Of a stretch of 64,000 nt of DNA, positions 17,401-25,375 are shown piece after piece. A model generated the notes under the pieces. It was not told where the DNA came from, ran no database searches, and worked only from the letters and a program-made list of their open reading frames with translations. Position numbers and translations under genes: made by a program. Source of the stretch: Anaerolineales bacterium (GTDB lineage Bacteria > Chloroflexota > Anaerolineae > Anaerolineales > JABWBV01); assembly GCA_020634875.1 (NCBI GenBank), contig JACKAX010000012.1:31755-95754 (forward strand). The letters are read 5' to 3'. Each line of letters begins with the position of its first letter. The stretch's first letter is position 1.

Positions 17401-19445
17401 CTCAGGCCGCTCAAGAGGCTCTGCAAGGAGGTCCCCGTTATGAAGTTGAATATCGCGTGGTACGCCCCAACGGGGAGATCCGCATTGTTCGGTCGCAGGG
17501 AGATGTAACCTGGGATGAAACAGGCCAACCCCGCCGGATGTTTGGGATCATGCAAGACATCACCGAACTTCGTTTGGCAGAAGATGAACTCCGTGCCAGC
17601 GAGGCTCGTTTCCGCATCTTTGTGAACCATGCCGCTGACGCTTTCTACTTACATGATGCCAAAGGAAGCATATTAGATGTAAATCGGCAGGCTTGCGAGA
17701 GCTTGGGCTATAGTCGCGAGGAACTGGTTGGAATGACCCCAAGGGATTTTGATGCGAGTATTGACCCATCCTTGCTCGATCAAATGGAACTTCGCCTGGA
17801 TAAGGGCGAGGTCATTGCCTTTGATACTAAACACCGCCGGAAGGATGGGCGTGTATTTCCAGTTGAACTTCGCGTCCGCCCGTTCTGGCAGGGCGAACAC
17901 CGTTTTTCTGTTTCCTTGGCTCGGGATATTACTGAGCGCAAGCAAGCACAAGAAGCACTTGCCTTGTTCCGTTCTCTCATTGAACATGCCAGTGACATTA
18001 TCGAGATTGCCGATCCTGAAACCGGGCGTTTTTTGGATGTAAACGAACAAGCTTGCCGGGCTCATGGCTATACCCGCGAGGAATACCTCGCCCTTACGGT
18101 CAATCAGATTAATCCTGTCGCGGCTACCCGCTCCTGGAAAGAAACGGTGGATGAACTCCAGAATTTTGGTTCTATTGTCCGTGAGAGCAAACACCAGCGT
18201 AAAGATGGGTCTATCTTTCCTGTTGAAATCAATATCACTTACGTGCGGCTGGATCGAGATTATATTCTCTCGGTCGTTCGCGACATTACCAAACGCAAAA
18301 AGGCTGACGAAGCCCTGCGCGGTAGTGAAGAACGTTACCGTGCCTTGTATCATGAAAACCCATCGATGTTTTTTAGCCTGGACGTTAAAGGAACCATCAT
18401 TTCATTAAATGACTTTGGGGCCAGTCAACTTGGGTACACAATCAATGAACTTGAAGGAAAACCCGTTCTGGAAATATTTTATGAGGAGGATAAGCTTGCC
18501 GTGAGTGAGCAGCTCAACGCATGTTTGCATGATCCTTGGAAGGTATATCGTTGGCAGTTTCGCAAAGTCCGCAAAGATGGCAGTCTGATGTGGGTAGAAG
18601 AATTTGCACGGACAGTAAACGGGCCTGATGGAACTGTTTACATGTTGATTGTCTGTCAGGACATCAGTGAGCGTAAACATGTGGAACAACAAATCAGAAA
18701 GCTAAATCAGGAACTCGAAGAGCGGGTGACTGAGCGTACCGTCCAGTTAGAAGCTGCGAACAAAGAATTGGAAGCCTTTGCGTATTCTATTTCCCATGAT
18801 CTGCGCGCACCTTTGCGTCATATTGGCGGTTTCCTGGAATTACTCAGGGTTTCCACAGAAACAACCCTGGATGAACAAAGCTTGCACTATTTAGCAACGA
18901 TTTCTGACGCCTCCAGGCGCATGGGATTGATGATCGACGCATTGCTTTCTTTCTCACGAATGAGCCGGAGTAAAATGTCGGAGGTTGAGGTTGACCTGGA
19001 GATATTAGTTCAGGAGGTGCTTAACGATTTTGAATTGGACTTCGCAGGGAGAGATATTCAATGGCATCTTACAACTCTGCCAAAGGTCATCGGTGATCGA
19101 ACCTTATTACGCATGGTTTTCGAAAACCTGATTTCAAACGCCTTGAAATTTACAAGGTCACGCGTACAAACCAAAATTGAGATCGGTTGGTTATACGGCC
19201 CTCAAGACGAGATCGTCATTTTTGTTCGTGACAACGGGGTTGGTTTTGATATGGATTACGCGGACAAACTGTTTGGCGTTTTTCAACGTTTGCACCGGAC
19301 CGATGAATTTGAAGGAACCGGAATCGGCCTGGCAAACGTGCGCCGCATTATTGAGCGGCACGGCGGTAAAACCTGGGCTGAAGCTCACCCCGGTGTTGGG
19401 GCTACTTTTTACTTTTCTTTTCCCAACCCGGAAACAATAATATAA
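14457..19445 (+). CDS. Multi-PAS/GAF sensor histidine kinase
   Basis: 1,662 residues. The ATG at 14457 has AGGAA about 8 nt upstream; a GTG two codons earlier is also possible. There is no membrane segment, so it is probably cytoplasmic. Order: an N-terminal GAF-like region (about 20-150), a coiled coil, PAS (200-310), GAF (320-480), two PAS (500-730), GAF (735-910), four PAS (915-1405), coiled coil, HisKA with phospho-acceptor His about 1447 (SISHDLRAPLRHIGG), and HATPase with DNGVGFD and GTGIGLANVRRI. Most PAS units end in the PAC signature D-I-T-E-R-K. No receiver domain or response regulator follows, so the partner is elsewhere. Confidence 0.93.
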   Translation: MNQDKRNAGKEDWQTADARVLGQLLAAQNILFTLPDNQRIAEFFAQALVTLPGVSYCRVCLGDVSIQVGGIPDNVCLKCEELRKAIKETITFFPEIKCELSEKPNIYSHTIQSGEHHFGFFTIQASASNIFDVYWPFVGNLANYVALSLENRYHKDLLQKAHDQMEKKVVERTLALENANIHLQQEIELKQQTAEALRASEERYRTLVEQASDGIFVADAQGNYLDVNPTGCNMLGYTREEILKLNMRDLASMTSQAERPLQFDDLYAGKDLLSERLLVTKSGAFLPVEISGKALDNGHLLGIVRDITERKQAEQALKRLNRELRAISNCNQTLLRAEDEQALLDDICKIVCHEAGYVMAWVGYEEEDKRIRPVSWAGDEMGYLMNTEIFCDGTDQNPAGLALKSGQSVSIQDFFVVTNKIWGEQALQRGYRSCLALPLLNENKKTFGVFTIYATESNVFTPEEIQLLEELAGDLAFGITVLRARAERKQTDEQLRKSEHLFRALVENSPDFIARYDREYRRIYVNPAIQALFTIPAGETLGRTPTDRTPLYAPKVYIEHLQKTIETASESTLETPFRTAQGEMHWGQIRFVPEFDSDENVTSVLAIGRDIHEIKENERRFRMLAENFPDFVMRFVRDGRCTYANPAVEAALGNMVGQMLSEFLRYEDTDQKDVMSTQIQRVFDEGIPNQSERYWDTERGSRIFEIRNAPEKDAAGDVVSVLSIARDVTEQKRIEQEHLAHLRFLESLDMVNRVIQGTNYLEEMMRNVLDVILSIFDCDRAWLVYPCDPEVQKWQTPMERTRPEYPGVLPIGVELPLDPVGAEVFRILRAANRPVQFGIGGEHPVPEVMFQVFRVQSFIAMALYPKVGLPWSFGLHQCTYARIWTLEEERLLQEIGRRLADALTSLLAYQDLQESERKLGEAERMAHVGYWVRDYVTDLITLSDEACRIFGLPLERQKEYDLKRWHEQWQNLIYPEDRSRAAQAAQEALQGGPRYEVEYRVVRPNGEIRIVRSQGDVTWDETGQPRRMFGIMQDITELRLAEDELRASEARFRIFVNHAADAFYLHDAKGSILDVNRQACESLGYSREELVGMTPRDFDASIDPSLLDQMELRLDKGEVIAFDTKHRRKDGRVFPVELRVRPFWQGEHRFSVSLARDITERKQAQEALALFRSLIEHASDIIEIADPETGRFLDVNEQACRAHGYTREEYLALTVNQINPVAATRSWKETVDELQNFGSIVRESKHQRKDGSIFPVEINITYVRLDRDYILSVVRDITKRKKADEALRGSEERYRALYHENPSMFFSLDVKGTIISLNDFGASQLGYTINELEGKPVLEIFYEEDKLAVSEQLNACLHDPWKVYRWQFRKVRKDGSLMWVEEFARTVNGPDGTVYMLIVCQDISERKHVEQQIRKLNQELEERVTERTVQLEAANKELEAFAYSISHDLRAPLRHIGGFLELLRVSTETTLDEQSLHYLATISDASRRMGLMIDALLSFSRMSRSKMSEVEVDLEILVQEVLNDFELDFAGRDIQWHLTTLPKVIGDRTLLRMVFENLISNALKFTRSRVQTKIEIGWLYGPQDEIVIFVRDNGVGFDMDYADKLFGVFQRLHRTDEFEGTGIGLANVRRIIERHGGKTWAEAHPGVGATFYFSFPNPETII

Positions 19446-19583
19446 AAGAATGGCTCTTCCGTTTGGAACGGGAAATTTGGTTTAATCCCGTCTAGGACTG
19501 TCACGTTCACAGTGAACTCCTATTACTCGTAACGCTATCGATAAGAAGTCGTCTTTATGGGGCAATCGTATATGAACTTTGCA

Positions 19584-19675
19584 TGTCATTGCGAGGGGTG
19601 CTTTTGACCCCGAAGCAATCTCCCTGCCCGAACTTGGGGGATTGCTTCGCTCCGAAGACTACGCTCGCAATGACA
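19584..19675. repeat. 92-bp imperfect palindromic element (TGTCATTGCG type)
   Basis: Begins TGTCATTGCG and ends CGCAATGACA, with inner complementary parts CGAAGCAATCTCC and GGGGATTGCTTCG. This matches a palindrome found in intergenic regions of many unrelated bacteria. It lies between the convergent kinase and WYL genes and may act as a terminator or be a MITE relic. Confidence 0.8.
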
Positions 19676-19688
19676 TATATTAACGGTT

Positions 19689-20645
19689 TTAGAGCGTAAG
19701 ATGTGTGATTATATCTTGGGCCTGGGTTATCACGCCATCCCGAAGTTCATCCGGGGAAATAACTTGCACATAACCCGCCAAACCAAAAACCAGCATCTTC
19801 GCCAGTATATCGGAATCCATTGCCAACCGCATGGTCTCCCAGCCCGATTCGTCTGCCTCCCCGAGAATTTCCCACCGTCCGGGCATCAGCCATTTGACAA
19901 AAGGTACACGTTCAGGATGAACGCGCACCGTACACTGGTATTCTGAAAACGAAGCGACAAAGCTTTGGAGTTGAGCTTGCCAATAGGTGGGCAAATCAAA
20001 ATCCGCGCGGCGTGAAAACGATTGGTCGAGCACTTCCACAGAATGGAAACGGGACACCCGGTAGTTACGAAGTTCGCCCTCCTTTTCGGCCAGTAGGTAC
20101 CACAGGCTGGATTTGCAAATCAGGCTGTAAGGGGCGAGGGTTCGTTTGGCAATTTCCCCATTGTAGTTTTCATAAGTGGTTTTAATCAGGCGATCCTCAT
20201 ACACCGCCCGTTGAAGATCATCCCAAAATGGTGGATTGGTGGAGTCGTTCCACCACCAGGTCGGGTCGATCATCAGGCGTTGGCGAATGTGATCGGCGGT
20301 GGAGTGTTGAGTTTTGGGCAAAGCCGCGAGAAGCTTCATTGCCAGCCGTTCTGCTGCATCCCCCAGCCCAACATCCTGCAACGCACGCTGATTGCTTGTG
20401 ATAAACAGGCTTTGTACCTCCAGTGTGTTCAACCCCGTCAGCGAGGTGCGGTATTGTTCGTCCAGCGCAACCCCGCCACCGTGCCCACCTTCACAGTAAA
20501 CAGGAATGCCCGAAAATGACAGTGCGTCAATATCGCGCAGGATCGTCCGGCGCGATACGCCGAGTTCTTCGGCCAGTCTTTTTGTCGTCATCTTGCCGCG
20601 GTTTTGTAATAACAAAATGAGGGATAGTAATCGGTCAGCTCGCAT
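19689..20645 (-). CDS. YafY-type WYL-domain transcriptional regulator
   Basis: 318 residues. The N-terminal HTH_11 domain (about 1-60: RADRLLSLILLLQNRG, TTKRLAEELGVSRRTILRD) is followed by the WYL ligand-sensing domain (about 140-225: IKTTYENYNGEI, the SSLWYLLAEKEGELRNYRVSR signature) and a C-terminal WCX extension. WYL proteins bind small molecules or nucleic acid. The gene is divergent from the alpha/beta hydrolase at 20760; the shared 114-bp region contains a palindrome, so it probably controls that hydrolase and itself. Confidence 0.93.
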   Translation of the reverse strand: MRADRLLSLILLLQNRGKMTTKRLAEELGVSRRTILRDIDALSFSGIPVYCEGGHGGGVALDEQYRTSLTGLNTLEVQSLFITSNQRALQDVGLGDAAERLAMKLLAALPKTQHSTADHIRQRLMIDPTWWWNDSTNPPFWDDLQRAVYEDRLIKTTYENYNGEIAKRTLAPYSLICKSSLWYLLAEKEGELRNYRVSRFHSVEVLDQSFSRRADFDLPTYWQAQLQSFVASFSEYQCTVRVHPERVPFVKWLMPGRWEILGEADESGWETMRLAMDSDILAKMLVFGLAGYVQVISPDELRDGVITQAQDIITHLTL

Positions 20646-20696
20646 TGAAATCCTTTATTGATGAATTTTTCTGATTTTCGTTCTCCTAAATCTTGA

Positions 20697-20713
20697 GTGA
20701 CAAAGGGTGTCAC
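20697..20713. promoter_or_regulatory. Palindromic operator candidate in the WYL/hydrolase divergent region
   Basis: GTGACA-AAGGG-TGTCAC is a perfect 6-bp-arm palindrome (20697-20702 and 20708-20713) midway between the divergent start codons. A -10-like TATCAT lies at 20725. YafY-type regulators commonly act on the adjacent divergent gene, so this is the best candidate site. Confidence 0.6.
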
Positions 20714-20759
20714 CCAATGGGTTGTATCATAGCATTAAATCAACACAAGGAGAAACAAA

Positions 20760-21590
20760 ATGAATAACACTACGATCAACACCACAAAAGGCAAACTAGA
20801 TTTGGGCGATGGGCAGTTGTATTACGAGGTCGCAGGCGAAGGAACGCCGCTCGTCCTCACTCACGCGGCGTTTCTGGATAGTCGGATGTTTGACGCAATT
20901 TGGGAGCCTCTGGCGCAGAATTTCCGCGTTATTCGCTACGATATGATGGGCTTTGGCCAGTCCAGCCCTGTAACTGGCCCGCGCTGCCGGCGAGACGATC
21001 TGAACCAACTTCTGGATCACCTTAGCGTAACCCGCGCTCACCTGGCCGGATGCTCGAATGGGGGGCAAATCAGTCTCGATCTGGCATTGGAGCAACCAGA
21101 CCGGGTTGCCTCACTGACGTTGGTTGACTCCACCCCAAGCGGTTTTGAACCCCAAGGGACACCTCCTCGATACATGTTTGAGATGTTTGACGCCTTACAA
21201 CGCGGCGATATAGCTTATGGCAATGAACTTCAAATCCGCATCTGGCTGGACAGCGAGCATCGGAACCCGGAACAGGTTGATCCTGAATTGCGACAAAAGG
21301 CTTTGGAAATGAACCATATTGCTGTCTCGCAGGGCACATTCTTCATCGCGGATATGCAGCCCGCGCGCCCATTAGACCCGCCCGGTCTCACATGTCTGGA
21401 GAGTGTAGCTTGCCCAACCCTGGTGGTAGCCGGATCATATGAGAATGCTGAAATACTTCGTTCAGCAGATGAAATGGTGAACCGCATTCCCAATGCTCGA
21501 AAGGCGATTATCGAAGGCACCGGGCATGTGCCCAGTTACGAGAAGCCGAATGAATTTCTTCAATTGTTACGGGAATTTTTGAACGTGTAG
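20760..21590 (+). CDS. Alpha/beta hydrolase
   Basis: 276 residues with AAGGAGA before the ATG. Typical alpha/beta hydrolase fold: oxyanion strand LVLTHAAFLDSRMF, the nucleophile elbow GCSNGG (Ser about residue 100), and a C-terminal GTGHVPSYEKP giving the catalytic His. The canonical HG oxyanion motif is HA here. The overall shape is like 3-oxoadipate enol-lactonase or haloperoxidase-type esterases, but the substrate is undetermined. It is likely under the divergent WYL regulator, and a strong terminator follows. Confidence 0.9.
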   Translation: MNNTTINTTKGKLDLGDGQLYYEVAGEGTPLVLTHAAFLDSRMFDAIWEPLAQNFRVIRYDMMGFGQSSPVTGPRCRRDDLNQLLDHLSVTRAHLAGCSNGGQISLDLALEQPDRVASLTLVDSTPSGFEPQGTPPRYMFEMFDALQRGDIAYGNELQIRIWLDSEHRNPEQVDPELRQKALEMNHIAVSQGTFFIADMQPARPLDPPGLTCLESVACPTLVVAGSYENAEILRSADEMVNRIPNARKAIIEGTGHVPSYEKPNEFLQLLREFLNV

Positions 21591-21604
21591 TGCCATTTTG
21601 GATG

Positions 21605-21646
21605 AAAAAAAAGACTGGTGAGGAGAAATCCTCACCAGTCTTTTTT
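21605..21646. terminator. Bidirectional intrinsic terminator
   Basis: AAGACTGGTGAGGA and TCCTCACCAGTCTT form a perfect 14-bp stem with a GAAA loop, flanked by A-run and T-run. It serves the convergent hydrolase and oxidase genes. Confidence 0.93.
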
Positions 21647-21714
21647 AGAAGAGGAATGGCGCCTTGTTTACCCTGTTGTTGATTTTTTCCTGACGAACGC
21701 CGTTCCTTGACTTC

Positions 21715-22980
21715 TTAATAAATGTTCATTTCTAAAAACGTATTCCGAAACTTTCCCTGTGGATCATAAGTTGCCAGCAATTGCCGGAAGTCCGATAATT
21801 TTTTGTAAAGCGACTGTAATCTTTCCGGGGACATTGTGAACAATTTTCCCCAATGTGGACGGGCATTGAAGGGGGCGAGTTGCGCTTCAAGCTTTGGGAG
21901 CAGTTCGCGGACACCGGGCCAGTCCATCTTCCAGGTGAAGTGAAAGGCAACGGAATCCTGCTGGTAGCATGGACTCATCCACAAATTATCCGCGGCGATG
22001 GTACGGACTTCGGAGATGAGGATGAGTGGGGAAATCTGGTCTCGGATTTGACCGATAGCTTGAAAAGCCGCGAAAGCATCTTTATGTGCGACGAAATACT
22101 CGCTTTGCAGTTCCTCGCCGCTGCTGGGGGTGAAGGCCATGCGGAAGTGTGGCAGGCGTTCGTACCACGGACCGGGGATGCCCATCTGCTCGGTGCAGGG
22201 TTCTGCGGAAAGGTGGACGATGGGGTGGCGGCGGACGGGGGCGAGCGTCGCGCCGTGCCATTCGGGTCCGCCGATTCCGGGGGTGTTCTCAGTCAGGCGT
22301 TGTTTTAGCCAGACCTGGTTGATCACATCCCTACTCCAGTCGGTGAATAGACTGACGCTGTATGAGTTGGACAGAATATCATCAAAATGGTTTGACAATT
22401 CGTTTAGGGGGAGATTTTCGTACACGTACTGACGCACGGAAAACGCGGACTGAAGCTCAAGCGTTATTTTTGTGACCACACCCAGCGCACCCAGCCCGAC
22501 GACCATGCCGTTGAATGCCTCATCCTTGCGAGACACGTGGACAATTTCACCCATTCCCGTGACGAGTTCCATCGCAGAAACTACCGTCGCCAGGTTGCCA
22601 TTTTCCACCCCCGAACCATGCGTGGCGGTTGCACAGGCTCCGGCAACGGATATGTGCGGGAGAGAGGCCAGATTAGGTAGTGCGTACTCCGCGCGGTCCA
22701 GGATTTCGCAGAGTTGGCCGTACTTCATCCCGGCGTTGATCGTTGCTGTGTGATGTTCGCGGTCAATCGTAACGATATTCTCCAATGCTTCCAGCGAGAT
22801 GTGTGTACCCGGTGTGTCTGCAATGGTATTGAACGAGTGACGGGAACCAAGCACCCGCACTTTTTCACTCTGCCGGACGATTTCCTGAATTTCTTCAAGG
22901 GTTGTGGGTTTGTGCAGGTGGGCGGCGCGGTAGGTCAAGTTCCCTGCCCAGTTTTGTTTAGGTGTCATTTGGTTACTCAT
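21715..22980 (-). CDS. FAD-linked oxidase, alditol oxidase-like
   Basis: 421 residues from the ATG at 22980, which overlaps the stop of the upstream gene as ATGA; longer frames are less likely. Vanillyl-alcohol-oxidase-type flavoenzyme. The FAD-binding domain shows VRVLGSRHSFN (the His linking FAD in this family), ASLPHISVAGACATATHGSG (about 110-130) and GLGALGVVTKI. The C-terminal half resembles sugar-1,4-lactone/alditol oxidases (HPYFG-like region reads HWGKLF here). These enzymes oxidise the terminal hydroxyl of alditols or aldonolactones with O2. It is the last gene of an operon with a P450 and a deoxyribosyltransferase-like protein. Confidence 0.88.
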   Translation of the reverse strand: MSNQMTPKQNWAGNLTYRAAHLHKPTTLEEIQEIVRQSEKVRVLGSRHSFNTIADTPGTHISLEALENIVTIDREHHTATINAGMKYGQLCEILDRAEYALPNLASLPHISVAGACATATHGSGVENGNLATVVSAMELVTGMGEIVHVSRKDEAFNGMVVGLGALGVVTKITLELQSAFSVRQYVYENLPLNELSNHFDDILSNSYSVSLFTDWSRDVINQVWLKQRLTENTPGIGGPEWHGATLAPVRRHPIVHLSAEPCTEQMGIPGPWYERLPHFRMAFTPSSGEELQSEYFVAHKDAFAAFQAIGQIRDQISPLILISEVRTIAADNLWMSPCYQQDSVAFHFTWKMDWPGVRELLPKLEAQLAPFNARPHWGKLFTMSPERLQSLYKKLSDFRQLLATYDPQGKFRNTFLEMNIY

Positions 22981-23453
22981 TTGGTTGGACGAATTGAATT
23001 CCGTGTAAGATGATCGCTCACCCATCGAATGGCCTCTTCTAATGATTCTACCTGCTCGATCCCATACCGTTCACAAACAATGTCTACATTCCCCTTGCGC
23101 CAGAACCCTGGTGGGCAACAAACTACCATCTTGTCACTCCGCCCAAACAATCCCAATTCCAGCAGGGAGATCGGAGACTTCGTTTCTGGCACCAGGTACA
23201 TCACGATTAGGTTCGCCCGTTCCAGCGCGGCGAGTTCCCATTCTACTTGCTCGCGGAAAAGGGGATTGTCTTTGGTCTGTTCCCACGAAGCGTCCCAGTT
23301 TTCCCGGCGGGGATTAAAGATGAGCACATCAAAAGCGGTTAGACTTGCCGCAATCCGTGCCTGCCAGTCCTCTGCCGTACCCATTTCAATACTGCCCGCG
23401 AGAAAGATTGAAAAACCTTCCTCCAAAAGGGCTGGGGGTTGGATGGATTTCAT
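22977..23453 (-). CDS. Nucleoside 2-deoxyribosyltransferase-like protein
   Basis: 158 residues. Rossmann-like NDT fold: FSIFLAGSIEMGTAEDWQ at the N-terminus, VLIFNPRRENWD, an F-R-E-Q-V-E-W-E-L helix, LIVMYLVPETKSPISLLELG with the Glu expected for the nucleophile, and a C-terminal MVVCCPPGFWRKGNVDI. This family transfers or hydrolyses N-glycosidic bonds of deoxynucleosides or deals with modified nucleotides. The start codon follows the P450 stop directly (TAGATG) and its stop overlaps the oxidase start, so all three are translationally coupled. Confidence 0.85.
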   Translation of the reverse strand: MKSIQPPALLEEGFSIFLAGSIEMGTAEDWQARIAASLTAFDVLIFNPRRENWDASWEQTKDNPLFREQVEWELAALERANLIVMYLVPETKSPISLLELGLFGRSDKMVVCCPPGFWRKGNVDIVCERYGIEQVESLEEAIRWVSDHLTRNSIRPTK

Positions 23454-24803
23454 CTACCCCACCCGCTTGAGCCGGAAGTTGTTTGCCGGGGCGTTGGTGG
23501 GGAGGGGGCGTACCTTGAGCGTGTAATCTGCGGGGGACATTTCAAACCGCCCGTATCGGAGCATGGTCGCGATGGTCAACATGATTTGGGCTTCGGCGAG
23601 GCCCGCACCCAGGCAGGAGTGTGTGCCCAGCCCATAAGGCGCAAACACGCCGGGGGTTCGGTGTTCGTTGCGGGAGGGAAGATAACGGTCAATGTCGAAT
23701 TTTTCAGGGTTGGGATAGTACGTTTCGTCGTAATGTACCGCAGTCGTTGCGATAAACAAACGCCCGCCCGCCTCCACGCGGTAACCATCGAATTCAAATG
23801 GCTCGGTCACTGTGCGCTGAATGGCGGGGACGACGGGGTAACAGCGTAAGGTTTCTAACGCGGTCCGGTGAAGCACATCCGTCTGACGCAAATCATTGGG
23901 TGAAGGTGTCCCATTGGCAAACATACCACTCACTTCGTTCTGAATCCCCGCCAGAATTTCGGGATATTTGAATACAGCGTATAGCATAAATGCAATAGAG
24001 TTGGAAGAGGTGTCCAGCCCGGCGATGTATGGGCCGAGAGCAAATGGGACCAGATCGTCATCGTTGAGAATGTGGCCCGCAGCCACGGCATCGAGCGCAT
24101 CGTCAATCAGGTTGCGGGGACGGTTAGTAGGGGGATTAGCTCGGTGAAAGGCAATGATCTTTTCACCCAGTTCAAACGAACGGCGACGGGCGTTCTGATA
24201 TGCGGGCATTTTGAGTAAAAAGCTGGGTCGTTGGCGTGTGATCAGAACCAGCAGGGCGGTGCGGATGAAGTTGTATACATCTTTGCCATAATCACCTGGG
24301 GCTGTCCCAACAATGACGCGCCCTAATTGCTCGGTCACGACTTCCTGTACCCAGGGCACCACAGACCGTGTTTCGCCCACGGGCCATTCTTCTACTTTTT
24401 GCCGGGTGATCGTAATCACCTCGGCCATGTGGGCCTCGTACAGGCTCCGGCTGTACCCGCGTTTTGCAATTTGCCTGAGTTCGGCGTGTTCTGGCCCATC
24501 GGAACTGATCAGGGTGATGTTCGCTTCCATTTCTTGATCAATCCCGGCCCAAAATTCTTTGGAGCGCAAATGCTGGCCCTGTTCGCGGGAGAAAAACAAA
24601 TTTGCTTTTGGCCCGGCGATCACAGTATATGTTTCATTCAGGGCACGGATACGAAAGATAGAGCCGTGCGTGCGGTAGCCTTTCACCATACATTGGAGAA
24701 CATCTTGCGCCATATCCAGCGCGTTGCCCAAAATAGGCAAACCTTGCATCATCGGGGGGAGCGGCGCCTGGGAAGGGCCGCTTTTCCAGAAAGCGGTTGT
24801 CAT
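23454..24803 (-). CDS. Cytochrome P450
   Basis: 449 residues from the ATG at 24803, preceded by a GAGGT site; a longer frame to 24854 is unlikely. Soluble bacterial P450. Visible motifs: the I-helix region GPYIAGLDTSSNSIAF with the acid-alcohol pair region, the ExxR motif ETLR (about residue 325), and the heme loop FAPYGLGTHSCLGAGLAEAQ with the axial Cys (about 402). The N-terminal SGPSQAPLPP is the usual Pro-rich hinge. The substrate is unknown and no ferredoxin gene is adjacent. First gene of a three-gene operon. Confidence 0.95.
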   Translation of the reverse strand: MTTAFWKSGPSQAPLPPMMQGLPILGNALDMAQDVLQCMVKGYRTHGSIFRIRALNETYTVIAGPKANLFFSREQGQHLRSKEFWAGIDQEMEANITLISSDGPEHAELRQIAKRGYSRSLYEAHMAEVITITRQKVEEWPVGETRSVVPWVQEVVTEQLGRVIVGTAPGDYGKDVYNFIRTALLVLITRQRPSFLLKMPAYQNARRRSFELGEKIIAFHRANPPTNRPRNLIDDALDAVAAGHILNDDDLVPFALGPYIAGLDTSSNSIAFMLYAVFKYPEILAGIQNEVSGMFANGTPSPNDLRQTDVLHRTALETLRCYPVVPAIQRTVTEPFEFDGYRVEAGGRLFIATTAVHYDETYYPNPEKFDIDRYLPSRNEHRTPGVFAPYGLGTHSCLGAGLAEAQIMLTIATMLRYGRFEMSPADYTLKVRPLPTNAPANNFRLKRVG

Positions 24804-24854
24804 CGTAAACCTCGTAAAAAATATTTGCACATAGGCTTCGCGCAAAACGCGCAA

Positions 24855-25375
24855 AAGGTCAGATCATCCGTGCAATGGTTAGATTATTCAAAAAAGCAGG
24901 AATTCATAGCACATCCGGGCCTGGTTTTTCCCCCCTGATGCCGGCCTTAACAACTCATGGGCGGATTGGACATCGGAGGCGTTAGTTTAGAACCAGGCTG
25001 GTCCCCCTGGCGTAAATGGTGTGAACAGCTCACGGAAATCTAGCGTTGTTTTGAAAAAGATATGGTCTTTAAACCATTTGAAAGTTTTTCTTATCCGAAA
25101 GCAATAATGTGTGCGGGCACGGGAACACCTGCTTTGATGTCTTTGAAAGATACCACAATCAAGGGCGAAATTCCATTTCAGCCTGACTATCCCCACTTAT
25201 CCCTGATCGGATGAAAGTACCACGTATCAATCTTCCTCATCAAATCAGGCTCGGCTCTTCTTATGCTCGGAACCCTTCAAAATTTTCTTCAAGCCCTATA
25301 AAAGTACACCGCCTCCCAACGCTGCCACCATGAGATATTCCCATTTGATTTTTCTAAAACCTTTGCCTTCCCCTT
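24855..25375. other. Long intergenic region with a possible decayed gene
   Basis: About 520 bases without a convincing gene. On the plus strand, a short frame around 25059-25214 (starting MVFKPFESFSYPKAI) continues from an upstream frame (PWRKWCEQLTEI) across one stop codon, which could be a gene remnant. No repeat or hairpin with a T-run is evident. Confidence 0.35.

Noticed and set aside
24987..25196. 69-residue minus-strand frame
   Set aside because: No ribosome site, no family resemblance, basic and Phe-rich composition; the plus strand shows a better but broken frame.
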